A stretch of 64,000 nt of DNA from Undaria pinnatifida (GCA_012845835.1 JABAKD010000016.1:9128121-9192120), one strand, 5' to 3'; positions 48,340 to 59,955 are shown, numbered from the stretch's first letter. Notes: generated by a model not told the origin, from the letters alone. Numbers and translations are program-made.

Positions 48340-49260
48340 GGCTAACAAGAAGGCCAAGCTGACACTTACAGACACACAAGAAATTCAGAAGACGTTATGC
48401 AGAAGTCAGTGAAAAGACACCTTTCAACATTGAGAAACCTATCCAGAGTCAGCATTCCTGTTTCTGATTAGGTGTCCTGTACTGTACTGATTGTAGACAT
48501 ACCACTTAAATTGTTCCCGTCCGAGCTTTGCCGTACGTCTGCCTTAGCGATCACGAAGCCTCTGTATGGTTGCACGAACCAGCTGCTTCCAACATCAACT
48601 AATGAGTGTGCACTTCGATTGTATCGAAAAACACAACTGTATAGGGTAAAATTCCTCAAGAAAACAACACGTGATGTTTTCGATGTATTCACTGGAAGAT
48701 ACACAGGGTTCCCTCCCGGATAATTTGAGTTACGACAAAAGACGACCAAGGATTGCCGCTAAGAGTCAATAACAACTGGCTGAAACAGTCAAGAGAGCCC
48801 TCATTCCACAACACTTACGCTTCAATCATAAAGTTAACCTGTGCCGTAGTGGACCACCGCCGTCAACCAACTTTGCATGGTAACCGATGATGAGCCACTG
48901 CGGTACATGTCCAGACGGTAACAGGCGACCACGGTAACCAATTTTGACGCTGAGCAGTGACGGGAGCCCCCGGAACTCGGAGCATTAGCCCAGAGTAGCA
49001 GTGGGAACGCACGGCGACCCCCTTCGGTCGATAAACCCCAACCGACAACCGCAGTCACCGCACAAAAGCTGCCTGTGAGAAAAAAAATACGGTTAACCTA
49101 ATGAACAATTCCATGGCCTAGGTCTATATAACACATACGGTAGAATATTGGGATACCAAGGACATTAGGCACTTTCCTAGTTGAGGCGCTCCGTAGGTCA
49201 GGTTTATTACGCCGAAAGAGTTATATCCCTATCGCAGCACTCAGTGGGCATGGTATTACT
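48340..49260. other. No supported gene or repeat recognised
   Basis: Mixed-composition sequence with short frames on both strands and no motifs or splice-consistent exons. Confidence 0.35.
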
Positions 49261-49267
49261 ACATGTC

Positions 49268-49425
49268 TAACAGGGGGGGCGGGGGTGATTTGTCGCTCGC
49301 ATTACATCATGTTACCAATGGCTACACATCCCTTTCGAGACGGAGCACAGTTCCCACTCCTAATAGAGAAACCTCCAGCGGTAGGACGCCCAATCCACTT
49401 TCGCCATATATTACAATAAAACGTT
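49268..49425 (+). repeat. Rep-H copy 2
   Basis: After GGGGGGGCGGGGGTG: CATCCCTTTCGAGACGGAGC, TAATAGAGAAACCTCCAGCG and CGCCATATATTACAATAAAA. It overlaps the 3' flank of the membrane-protein gene. Confidence 0.7.
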
Positions 49426-49474
49426 TTCAATACGTACCTGATCCCCTTCCCGTTTCGCCCTTGGTGGCCACCAT

Positions 49475-50681
49475 CTATCTCCGAACATACCCAACAGATG
49501 AGGGAGGTGGTGTAAGACTACCCGACCTTGCCATATCGTGCTTGCCCACCTGCCATCTGCAGTCAGGGAAGATCATTGGGAAGCGTTGCCTTCCGCGAGA
49601 AGTGAGCAAAAAAAAAACGTACGCGAACGGAAGCGCCGCCAGCATCGACATAGCGGTCGTACAGATTGCTTTGCCCGGTGTGTTGCCCCAGTCCAGGAAA
49701 AAATAGACGATTTTGCCGTCGTAGCTGAAGGTGGACCCGCACAGGTAGAGCCAAATGTCGATCGATACGTCTAAAGAGGTGACGCGATGAGGGGGGAAGA
49801 GACACGAGAGTTTGGGGGGGTTAGGGTGGTAGTGGCGGCGAGGGGTTGAGGAGGGGACGGGGGAGGGGGAGGGGGGGGTGTACTCAGTTTATGCATGGCC
49901 GTAGTCGTATGACCATAGACCCTCGCATCCATACTATGCCGGGCCGGAGCACGTCGGGTTTTCATCAACGAGGCAGACATTGCTTGCACCAAGCGCGAAG
50001 CGCCGAGAGGTGTTCGGCGAGTCGCATGAAGGGTGAACTGCATTCTTCCAAGAACCGCTCGTATGACGGACTTCGGCATCTTGTGCCTACGTTCTTGCTT
50101 ATGGATGACAGCGTCAATGAGTTACTTTGTTTTCTGGTGTGGCCACTCCAGAGACAGCAATGGGTATTACTATGTAACTGCCTCGTGGGTGCCTTACCAT
50201 ACTCACACTACGTGATGCGATCATTTCTCTTGTGCGGAGTTAGGGTTCTCCACGCCGCACAATATGATCCAACGCGACAACCATCGTAGTGACCGCCAGA
50301 ACAAAAGCACAAAGCGATACACTAGTTTTCTAGGCCACACGCAATGGTTGGCATGTTTTACAGCGTTGTTGCCAACCAACGCCAACCCCAACATACATAA
50401 ATGCTTTACAGCGTCAGTACCAACCGAGGCCAACTATTATATATACACACATATATATTTTTTAGGGGGGAGGGGGTTAGCGGGGGGGGGGGGGGGGTCG
50501 GGTGTGGCCGTTCACGCGAACGAGTGCAGTCCAATGCAGCAGAACCCCGGAAAATAACAGAAAACATGTGATGGTTTAATGACTCACACAAGATGTAGGC
50601 GATCCCGATGTGCTGCCATCGGAAAGGAAAGGCACCGGCGCAAACATTGGCCGCCTTGAACAAAGTGTTGAACAAGGGAAT
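49475..50681 (-). CDS. Two 3' exons of a multi-pass membrane protein, Rolling-stone / FAR-17a-AIG1-like
   Basis: Exon 50681-50588 (acceptor ACTGCCGCAG, donor TTGT|GTGAGT) encodes IPLFNTLFKAANVCAGAFPF then RWQHIGIAYIL. Exon 49770-49475 (acceptor CACCTCTTTAG) begins AC, which with the preceding T restores Tyr, and encodes VSIDIWLYLCGSTFSYDGKI, VYFFLDWGNTPGKA and a hydrophobic segment before stop TAG. The order 'Asn...hydrophobic helix, Pro-x-Arg-Trp-x-His, aromatic helix, Tyr-x-x-Leu-Asp-Trp-x-x-x-Pro-Gly-Lys-Ala, helix' is the pattern I associate with Rolling-stone and FAR-17a/AIG1 membrane proteins, whose animal members include fatty-acid-ester hydrolases. Family assignment is from memory of motif patterns. 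Upstream exons are not fixed; a Rep-G insertion lies in the intron. Confidence 0.5.
49878..50430 (+). repeat. Rep-G longest copy
   Basis: Directly after GGGGGAGGGGGGGGTGTACT: GACCCTCGCATCCATACTAT, GGTGTTCGGCGAGTCGCATG, GTGTGGCCACTCCAGAGACA, then GGTGCCTTACCATACTCACA and a doubled TTTACAGCG-TTGCCAACC block at 50360-50430 that also ends the 12.7 kb copy. Confidence 0.82.
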
Positions 50682-50689
50682 CTGCGGCA

Positions 50690-53650
50690 GTGGCGGTGGC
50701 GGCGGTGGCACAAACACAAGTATAGACGATTGGGATCTAAAATTACTTTTATATTTCACAGCCATGGCGGGGAGGTGAAATAATGATTGGATTTCCAAAT
50801 TCGCAGCGGACGGGTGAACAATTTACTGCCTTCTGCATCCGAGGGAGACGAAAGTATAACACTACACAAGGCTTTCCTTCGGAGTGGTCATATTGATGGC
50901 GACCCAAGAAATAGGGCTTACCTCGGCAGCAGCAGAGCATCAATATGCTATTATTGCTAGTGTGGACATAAGCAACAGCGGCAAGAACGACAGCAGCAGC
51001 AACTACGCCCTGTATGCTCACACCCGAACACAGATCACGAGTGCACGGATAAAGCGTTTGGACCAACTAGCAAAATAAACTAAACATGGGGGTGTTTTGT
51101 GTGTTGTTCATGGGTTGTGTTGTCCTTTGTGCTGTTTTGTTTCGTTTTTCGCTTGCTGAGTCATACCTGGTACGATATGCACTTACGTAGCGTAGTATGT
51201 ACATACTTATACCCAATTTGTTTTTTTTGTCTGTTTACATTTCCACGCTTCCTCAAACGCCTAGTGATTTCTTCTCGCGCTTCTGGCTACGGAGAACGCA
51301 GGGGGAGCGTCATAATTTACAACGCACGTTTGAGCCCCGGCCGAGCTCCGTGGCATGGTGCTGTGGATCATTGTAGTCCGCGAGCTGGCTATTTTTCAAG
51401 AGATTGCTTTCCGCCTCGCCGAGCTGCGGTGGAGCTTCTACATTCCATCTACCTCAGTCCTACGTTCGCTTTTGAATTTATGGCAGGCGTGCCGCGAGGG
51501 TGCACGAACAGTCTTTTGTCAACACCAGAATTACTTTGAGGCCAAGATGCCCCCCCCCCCCTGACAACAAGATGTTTCAAGCAATATGTTGTGCTCGTTT
51601 TCTCCAAACCGAAACGAAAGGTCGCGTAGGAAATGGTGTACTCAAACTCTCCACGCAGATAAGAAACGGCGGAGTAAGAAAAATCTACCGCCATACAGGC
51701 GTTCGGAGCAAATAACAAAATATAAATACACATTGTATACGAACACTGCCACAAGAAAATATGGTACTGAGGCAGGGGTCGAAGTAGGCGTTTTGGTTTA
51801 GAAGGCCCATACCTATGCTAAAAACAAAAGCAATGGGTGAGGGCTAGTTCAAATGACGCAATAACTAGCCACGCGCGATACAATATGTACACGAACATAG
51901 GGCATCATGCAAATATCATGATTATTACAAGTACATTCAAATCTACCATCGTTTGCATTCATGGCGATTCTTGACCGGACGCGTCCTGATTGAGACCGCA
52001 CACGCCATTGCTTGAGCACGTGCAGAACTACCGCTGCTGCTGTGTGAGCAAAACATGGGTGTACCTGGTACGAAAGAGATAAGAAATAACAACATACGGG
52101 CGCAACTGATTTTGGCGAATAAAACTGTGACGGAACGAACCAAGCGATAACCCGAGAGTATCCATTCAACGGGAACATGGCCATTCCGGTAAAACAACAG
52201 TTAGACGCGAAGCCCCCCAGGCTGCAGCTAATCATCGCCTTTGGGTTGTTGTGCCAGATAGTGCCGAGGTTTGGGTGGGATCGTGCCGAGAAGCAAACCT
52301 ATGGGGTACAGAAAAAATCGCCCCCACCGCCCCACAGCTGCAACAGGCTACGAGTAAGGAGCTTCCAGGGGTAGCATCCTATGGGCTGAATGTGACAGGA
52401 CGCTGTCATAGTTTGACCCGCGAAGATAGTTCTGATGATTCTGGCTGTGTGGTTCACCCTCGATTTGCTTCGATTTGACACGGGGGGTGGGGGTTCGCGC
52501 TGCGCGGCTGGGCCTCCGGCGCCTCGTGCAGAGGGCTGTTATAATTGTGCCCGTGCCAAATGGGACCAACCCGGCCCGGGTGGAATCAAGCCCCGGGCGG
52601 GACCAGGTCCTGGTGGAATAAGCGTGCTGGTGCGAAACATTGTGTGTTTGTGTGTTCACCAATGAAACATCCCGAATTATGAGTACTTGACCAATCAACG
52701 GATTTCTTGATAATAAAGTGGTAAGCCCTACTGGACAACCCAGATGGTCAGAAGCTGGAAGCTGACGTGGTACGACGTTCATACGAAGCGCTTTTTTCTC
52801 AGGATTTATTCGTTTGATCAGAATAATGGCGGTGGTTTGATCTTCGGCAACCATGGGCACAGGCTTGCTACACCGTTGGTTGTTGCCTTAGTTGTGCTTC
52901 GACATGTGCGCGTGTTCCCTCCGACCCGACAACGAGGCACCGAGCACAGCGCCCCGATCGAGCAGCACGTACCCACGACCTGCCCTTAGTAGTAGGATAT
53001 GTGTTCTGGTTATCTCATTGAATTTCTCAAAAAGAAAACATATCTGCCATTTGTTTTCGTGCGAAATACTTGTTTTGTGTCGTTTGTTTCCAGTTCCCTC
53101 ATTTCTTGGTAGATATACCATCGCAGCTACTCGCAACTACTGGATGTTCTGCTCGTGGTCTATACGTGCTGTTGGGCGGTGACGTGTAGCCGTCCTCGCT
53201 GTACTCGCTTTTGAGCGTGTCAGAATTGGTCAAAAGGGGGCGTGGTTTTCTGTCAAAAGCGGGAGAAATGTCGTCAACAGCTGGGGTAAGTAGATAAATT
53301 TGGTAAATTTGGGGGGGTATACCTTCCCTCGTTGTAGTCAAAAGGAGGGATTATTTTGCCCCGTCTCTCGCCGCGGCCCCGTCAGCCTCAATACCGTGCC
53401 CGAAAAAATACAAACGGTGTGGGTGCTCGGCATGGGCTGCGGGTGTCTTGCCAGCGCATCAGAAGTGAATTTTAGGTAGTTTGGGGCAAGCGCGGGCACG
53501 CTCCGCGAGTGTGTTTTCCCCATACTTTCCAAACGTCCGAAAAAACAGGGGTATACCCCCCTTTGACCATTTCCATTTTTCAGTTGGCTGTCTGCTAGTC
53601 ACGAAAGGTGGCAAGTAACACCGACTCCATGTTCTGTAATCCTGATGAGG
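50690..53650. other. Probable upstream exons and introns of the membrane-protein gene; none fixed
   Basis: A minus frame at 51060-50928 ends at a good donor (GAG|GTAAGC) and contains VVAAAVVLAAVAYVHTSNN, but its phase does not match the 50681 exon. At 52220-52060 a minus frame ends at CAG|GTACAC. A G/C tract lies at about 51548-51562. 52560-52620 has GGGACC-type short repeats. Confidence 0.3.
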
Positions 53651-53659
53651 CTTATGTAC

Positions 53660-53895
53660 AGGGGGGGGGTGTACTCGGTCTTTGCATGGCCGTAGTCGTA
53701 TGACCATAGACCCTCGCATCCCTACTATGCCGGGACGGAAGCACGTCGGGTTTCCCCAACCAGGCAGACATTTGCTTGCACCAAGCGCGAAGCGCCCGTG
53801 GGGTGTTCGGCGAGTCGCATGAAGGGTGAACTGCATCCTTCCAAGAACCGCTCGTAAGCCGCACTTTGGCACCTTGTGCCTACTTACGTACAGGG
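53660..53895 (+). repeat. Rep-G copy
   Basis: After GGGGGGGGTGTACTCGG: GACCCTCGCATCCCTACTAT, CACCAAGCGCGAAGCGCCCG and GGTGTTCGGCGAGTCGCATG. Confidence 0.8.
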
Positions 53896-53899
53896 GGAG

Positions 53900-55170
53900 G
53901 GGGTATTATTTATTACTTTGTGTCATTGATTAGTTTCCATGTCCAAGGGAGACGATACATAGGGTAACCGCACCAATTGCACGGTAGTGATGACATGCTG
54001 CTTGGCACTCACGATACGAACGACTGTTTCGTCCACTGTTCGTGCTTCTTCGTGGCGTTCGAGCCTTGACCTTGGCCTTACCTGGTGCGACGTATAAGGT
54101 AACACCAACCAGTACGACATACGGTATACCGGATCGTGCCAGAATGCGTATATAACAATCATATGCACATTGGCCATCGAGCTAACTCCAACCTCGGCAC
54201 TGCACTTGAGATTGTTCCTGGGAACAAGTTCTTAGACCGTGTTTTATAGTAACAACCTGAATGTTGGACATTTCTTACACTGCCGTGCCACGTAAGCGCC
54301 TCTCAGGCACCACGTACACGCTAACGACGTCAGAGCATTTATGTACAGAAAAACGTCGCCCTCACGTTTGTGATAAAACCTAAGGAGGAAAAAATTGCGG
54401 CAGCAAGTAACAGATTATCGATCGGACCGCCTGCACCTGAAGCAATAGTATATGCTGGCTTCAATTTATTACCGGTCTGGTCCAACTCAACACTTGCGAT
54501 ACGTAGCCGTGCCTGCGTACGCGACAAAAGTCTGTCTATTGAGATACTCGAAGTGTACAGGCATACATCAATGTACAGTTCGAGCACAGCACGTGCCATT
54601 GACGCCCTGTGCACAAATATATTGCGATAACAACCCGGTTCTACGGGCAATGTTTGTACGGGAACACGACGTCATGGAACACGTTTAGACTGTCATAATG
54701 GTAAGACATAATTGCCCGGTTCACGTTTGGACGGGTGGTATGATCCGCCGCGGCAGTCCGACACTTTAACGGCTCATGTTTGAACGGCGCACAACAAACC
54801 CATACGTTTGCGGGGGTATTTTGCAAGGCTTGTCCGGAACTAGTCCCCATGTACCGAGGTGAACCAACATTTATTTGCTTGGTAACGGTCTCCTCGGTAA
54901 CGGTAAACTTCGAAAAAAAACTATGAAACCACGGCATTTTCCGTTTGCCGTGGTTTCATCTCGGTAGTTACTATTTACCATTTGCCACCATCGTTGTACC
55001 TCGTCAACTTTACTCCAGGTAATATTACCGAGGACAGCCGCAGACACGTTTCTCACACCGCTGGGCATCGGACATTTCTAAGAAAAATCTAGCCCGATAC
55101 ATTTTTTTCATGGAGATGTGGCTTCGATACCAACTAACCTACCGACGCCGCCATGTGTTATAAGATAGGG
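53900..55170. other. No firm gene; possible minus-strand exons and one hairpin
   Basis: A minus frame at 54075-53925 follows CACCAGGTAAG-like sequence and reads RSRLERHEEARTVDETVVRI. Another, 54600-54340, contains hydrophobic IDNLLLAAAIFSSLGFITN before ACAAAC|GTGAGG. Neither could be joined to the 50.7 kb exons. Confidence 0.3.
54923..54959. other. Perfect 14 bp stem-loop
   Basis: ATGAAACCACGGCA, a ten-base loop, and TGCCGTGGTTTCAT. Weaker pairing of GGTAAAC with GTTTACC-like sequence extends it outward. No T-run follows. Confidence 0.85.
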
Positions 55171-55173
55171 CCC

Positions 55174-55441
55174 TGGTAACAGACATAGGCAAACCTCTTG
55201 CACGTCTCTCTACTAGGCAGGTTTCACGTTGGTCACTCACTTGTATTAGATAATCTCTTCGGTTAATCCCTCTAGCCACGGATAGCACTGAGCGCTGAAC
55301 GGGCTGCAAATACATGAAGCAATTGCATCACCCCCTTTTTCCTACACGCACATGCCTTCAAGGGCATGTGAGACCCTTTTCATACCGTGTCCGCATCGTG
55401 GATCCCTTGTCTTGCTAGGCTCCCAGGGCAATACCATAGCA
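55174..55441 (-). mobile_element. LTR-A copy, reverse
   Basis: In reverse it contains TGGTATTGCCCTGGGAGCCT, the hairpin CATGCCCTTGAAGGCATG, and a CTGTTACCA end. The termini are slightly decayed. Confidence 0.72.
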
Positions 55442-55952
55442 TCTACATGTGATGTGTGTTACAAGGTTCCCGCTGGGGGTGGGGTTGACTTGATGTCCCG
55501 GGGCGTCGCAAGACGAAAAGGGGGAACGGAGGTTTTCAAATGACATGTTAATGTATGTGCTTCTGCTTTTGCTTTTGCGATATGCTTCGTACACCTGGTG
55601 TGAGGTCCGGCGATCGATGTGTGTTTGATTGCTGCATGGGACATGAAAACGCTGTCGTGGTTCGATCTCCTGCTGTGCACTAACGACACATACATATGCC
55701 CTGACAACTGGCACAAAGGCAAGAGCTTGAAACACGGCTGCCGTTGTACTGCTGTGTTGCTGCTGTACACCGATTTTGTGACAGCACACACTCCGCTCAC
55801 ACATACCTAGTAGAGAAGGGTTAGGTGCGACATATTCGTATGGCGTTCGAGAGTTGCGCTGCTGCTGCTGGCTGTATGTAGCTGCGTCGTAGCAGACAGC
55901 AGAGAGGGTAAAAACAATTGGACTGGTGTTGTATAGCGGGCGGGAGAGCGGA

Positions 55953-56328
55953 TGTTATAAGGTTTAGTTTGGGTAAGCAATTGGCTAATCTTTTTGCAAG
56001 TGGTCAAACGGACTAATACCCCACTAATACCTTAAAAAATGGCGTCGTCGACAGACCGTGCGTTTTGGGGTCGTGGGTTCGAATCCCACCATCCACAATA
56101 ATAAACATTTTCAGACTTGCCCCTTGTCGAACTTGAAAAATATTCTCCCCGGTATACCCAGGAAATGGAACCGCTTGGACATAATTGACAGGTCCGCCCG
56201 TATATCCGGCCAACCTGCTATCCCGCCGTTTCAGGGGGGGAGAGTGTTAAAAGGCTTAGTTTGGGTAAGCTATTGGTTAACCTTTTGCAAGTGGTCAAAC
56301 GGACTAATACCCCACTAATTCCTTAACA
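55953..56328 (+). mobile_element. TRIM-84: complete 376 bp miniature LTR retrotransposon
   Basis: 5' LTR 55953-56036 and 3' LTR 56245-56328, each 84 bp, starting TGTTA and with CTTAACA at the 3' end. Target duplication CGGA on both sides (55949-55952 and 56329-56332). Inside: TGGCGTCGTCGACAGACCGT immediately after the LTR, a perfect tRNA T-arm (GTGGGTTCGAATCCCAC, 56073-56089), and the polypurine tract AGGGGGGGAGAG immediately before the 3' LTR. About 208 bp of interior, non-coding. Opposite orientation to the 25.5 kb copy. Confidence 0.9.
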
Positions 56329-56339
56329 CGGAGCGGATA

Positions 56340-57240
56340 AAAACAAAAAGAGCGGAGCGGGCTATTGCAAAATGACAGAAAAAAAATGTGGTTTTCCATC
56401 CACCTCCTCGGCTCAGCGAGGCGGAACGCAACTCCGGGAGTCCTTAAAGAAAAGAGCCAGCTGAGCGACGTTGAATGCTCGGAGTACCGCCGCGGAGCTC
56501 GGTTGGGACCCAGACATGCGTCGTAATGTACCGATGGGCACCTTGCCTACCCCGCAGCCCCAAGCGCGGGAAAAAAAACTCTCGGCCGCCGGAGAACAGC
56601 ATGCTAGAGAAGAAAAATGTCATGTTTTATACATTCATACCTACATGCCAAGAACCAGGCTGGTTTTAGGTCCAATCCCCGTTGTTGCCCCCCACTCGAA
56701 GATTACGCGTTTTGTTCGAGGTTTACCTTGAAAAATTGCACACGTACGCGTTCTGTGAGCCCCTGTCGCACCATCATTTCTTATTGGAGTTTTTTCCCCG
56801 CCAGGCGTTTTGCCCTTTTAATAGGAGGACACGTCTGTTTTTATTTGAGCCCTCCCTGGGACCTCTCATTACCGACGAACATAATCGAAAAAAAAAAAAA
56901 AAAAAAAACCGTTCGTCCCACTTCCGGTAGGGGCCACTAAGAGAACACACGTGTACATGTATGTGCAACATGTCCGGGTCCATCTCGAAGAAACGGCGTG
57001 TACGTTTCCGCTTTTGTGAGATAGATGGTACTACTGGTAGTAGTAGTGTAAAAAATGCAAAAATACGGTGTTTTCTTCTTAATTTCCTAGTAGTTTTAGT
57101 ATGGCGGGATTGAGTTCGGTCGTTGAATTTTGCTTGACATTGATTCTACTCCGTTATTAATTTGAAGCAATGCGCGAAACTCTGTTCAAACATTCCGTGT
57201 GGTATCCGACGCCTGCCCTTCTCTGCGTCTAGAAAAAACC
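56340..57240. other. No supported gene
   Basis: It includes CGCGGAGCTCGGTTGGGACC followed by CAGACATGCGTCGTAAT near 56490, which resembles on the opposite strand 51300-51360 (CACGGAGCTCGGCCGGGGCT). A 20-base poly-A run lies at 56889. Confidence 0.35.
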
Positions 57241-59024
57241 ACCAGGTACTCGAGGTACTTGGTATTTGTTGACTCTATCGACCACTTTTTCATGTTTTTT
57301 TTCGGCATACCTGCCCATAGGGTTTAACGACACCGGTCATAATCATGGGTTTACAGCCCGTCCTGTCTGTGCAGTCCACAGGCTGTCCCCTCTTGGCCCC
57401 CGTTTTTCTCTTGGCTTGTTGGTGTACTTGTCGCATCGGTCTTTTGACCCCTGTTTGGCTTCGCAGCCCATTTAGGTTTTCCATGTTGACCCCCTTACGT
57501 GTTGTGTTTTCGGCGAAATCGTTTTCGGAGGAATGCCTTCGCTACGTACCTAGCGTTGCTCGTTTTCTGAAAGTAGCCTTTCAAGGTCCCTTGCTATGCA
57601 CCCTCCTCTTTTTTGGTCAGGCTGCAGTACGTTGCTATGACACGATTTGCCTACTTCCTGTTTTTCCGTGCATTTTTTTCGGTTACCTTTTTAGGGTTGC
57701 TCCACGTTAACGACCCCGTGTTCCCGACGTATAGTACCTAGCTGGGCTTTCTTCGTATTGTCTTCACTGTTCCCTGCATTCGTTCTGGAGCTAGACACTT
57801 CCAGCGCTGCTTCGAGCTGAACGAGTATCTTCTTGCTGACCCCATTTTTGGCTTGCTTTGTTATGGCTGAATAGCCTCGCTACGTTTGCTGGCATTGTTC
57901 CCGTTATTAGTTAGCCTCTCAGGGTGTCGTATGGCGACTCTCTTTCCGGCTTCCGATAGTACCTTCCGTCTTTCTGTGTCTACGTTTCAGTTTCGTCCTT
58001 GTTTGCGTATTGCTTTGGCCAGGTAACCTCACCACTTATCTCTTCCCGTTTTCCAGGTACTGTACCCAGATAGCTTCTAAGGGTACTCCACCGTTGCCCC
58101 CCGATTCAGCCTTCCGGCGTATCACACACGCCTCCACTACCACCATTTTTGATAAGTGTCTGTGTCATTGTTTAGGTGTTGTCTTTCCCTGCGTTGTCGC
58201 GATTTGTTTTGGTTGCCTCGGTTTCCCGTTCTACAGTTCGACCAAAGGCCTTATGCAAGCCTCCTAGGTCCCACATTACGGCCCCTGTGCTTCCGTTACA
58301 CCTCAGCGTACTGGTTCTTTATAGTTTTGCCTTTCGACCAATGGTCCCACGTCAGCCTTCCAGGTCCAACCTTGCGGACCCTGACATTAGTTTAGGCAGT
58401 GTTCTTTGTTCTCTCTCGTTTCAGGCTCTTTCTCTTCTGCCTTTCGACCAATGGCCCGACGTTTGCGTACTTCTTCGCGTCTTGATTGTTTTTCTGTCAC
58501 CGTCCAACCGATGGCCCCACGTCAGCTTTCCATGTCAAACGTAGCGGGCTCTGACGCTCTTTTAGGCAGTGTGTCTTGATTTCTCTTTTATCTTCCGGCA
58601 AATGGACTGACCGCCCGCCCCTTCGGCACTACGCTTCAGGCCGTAAACTCGTCTGGCCTTCACAGCGTGACACGTTTTCCCTTCTCTTCTGACTTGGTTT
58701 CCGCGTCTATACCTCCCTCTTTGGCTCCCTTCGCATCCTTGCGCTCAGTGGCCGCGCCCTTCGTGTTTTCGTAGGCCGATTGCTAGTATACCGCAAGTAC
58801 ATACACTTTCTCGAGCCCTCACGGTTGTGAGCTCCATCACAGGGTTGTATATCTTGCAATGAGGCATTTAAGCCTCATAATCACGAGGTGTGGCGGAATC
58901 TATAGCCTCATTTTCGTTTGTTTCGGATAGCCGCATCTTCGATCCTCTTTCCAATTCTGGATGTTTGGTTGACATCCTTTGATTGGCAGGTGATCTGCAC
59001 ATACAACTATTCAGGGTGGCCTAG
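57240..59024 (+). mobile_element. Interior of an LTR-B retroelement derivative, non-coding
   Basis: This 1.8 kb stretch is strongly T/C-rich on plus, with a degenerate internal repeat (CTTTCGACCAATGGTCCCAC, CTTTCGACCAATGGCCCGAC, GTCCAACCGATGGCCCCACG between 58330 and 58520, and GCTCTTTTAGGCAGTG-type ends). It leads without break into AGCCGCATCTTCGATC and TCAGGGTGGCCTAG directly before the LTR-B at 59025, the same arrangement as the LTR-A internal 3' region. No reverse transcriptase, integrase or protease frame is visible, so it resembles a LARD. Confidence 0.55.
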
Positions 59025-59424
59025 TGTGATGGAGTGCCCTCCGTAGAAAGATAGTTTATAGATTCGACGTGAAACCATGTCATGGTTGAGGTGAAACCAC
59101 GTGACATTAGATGTCACATTCACGTCAAGGCCATCATAGATGGGCGATAATGTAGGTGACGATGATGGGACAAGCAGGACGCCCCACATCTCACTACCTG
59201 CTCTACCTGCTCTACCCTGCGTTTCCCTGCGTTACCCCGCACTACCGTGCCTAGGCCTGTTATGTCTGTCTTTTAGTATCCTCTATAGGGAAATAATGCA
59301 AAATAAGCTATTGAGTCCATCCAGCGAGCCATGAGGAGAGACCAAACAAGGGCACCGGAACCCATGAGGAGCACGCCTCCCAACACCGACCAACCACGCA
59401 TCCCCCACTCGGAGTACCACTACA
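59025..59424 (+). mobile_element. LTR-B copy (400 bp), 3' LTR of the element to its left
   Basis: It starts TGTGATGGAGTGCCCTCCGT, contains GATTCGACGTGAAACCATGT and CACGTCAAGGCCATCATAGA, and ends CGGAGTACCACTACA. It has the uninterrupted site corresponding to the TRIM insertion at 25520. Confidence 0.75.
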
Positions 59425-59494
59425 TTTACCATTTGTCTCAAACAATGTGTGTTTTCTTCACATCAAATCGATCTTTCGTCCACCCATCTATATC

Positions 59495-59955
59495 CAATGT
59501 CCTTGCTGATGCCTCAAAGAGTAGAGACGAGCTCTGTGGCCACAACCTACGAGACAGGTATACACATTGCGATTACAGCAAGGTGATTGGGCCATGCACC
59601 GGATGGCGTCATCTGCTGCTGTTAGTCTGTATTCATTTGCTGGCTGTCTGTTGTGCTTTGTTTTCAATTTATTTTGTCGTGACGTCCTGTTTCCCTCTTT
59701 CTTTCCAATTAAATTTCCCTTTTTGTTTTTCTCGTTAGTATTTTCTTTATTTTGTTCCTTTTTGGTGCAAGTAGTCTGGTGTGCTGGCTTGTATACAAGT
59801 AGATGGTTTGGTTTGTTTTTTTGCCCGCGCGCTCATTGCGGTTGGCCTTGCATGGCCAAATTACCTTGCTGTATTTGCAACGTGTATCTCTGTCTCGTAG
59901 TTTGTGACCACAGAGCACGTCTCTCTACGAGGAGGCATCAGCGCGGACACTGCTT
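59495..59955. mobile_element. Foldback MITE with about 100 bp arms
   Basis: 59505-59605 (TGCTGATGCCTCAAAGAGTA, ACCTACGAGACAGGTATACA, CAGCAAGGTGATTGGGCCAT) is matched in reverse complement by 59840-59945. The loop is about 230 bp and T-rich. A partial relative lies at 35885-36135. Confidence 0.72.

Noticed and set aside
56041..56100. A possible tRNA gene
   Set aside because: Only the T-arm is perfect; no acceptor pairing, D-arm or anticodon arm can be folded around it, and it sits at a fixed place in the TRIM.
58010..58544. Plus-strand Phe/Cys/Leu-rich ORFs
   Set aside because: The region is pyrimidine-biased with degenerate repeats and lies inside an LTR element; hydrophobic residues follow from T-rich codons.
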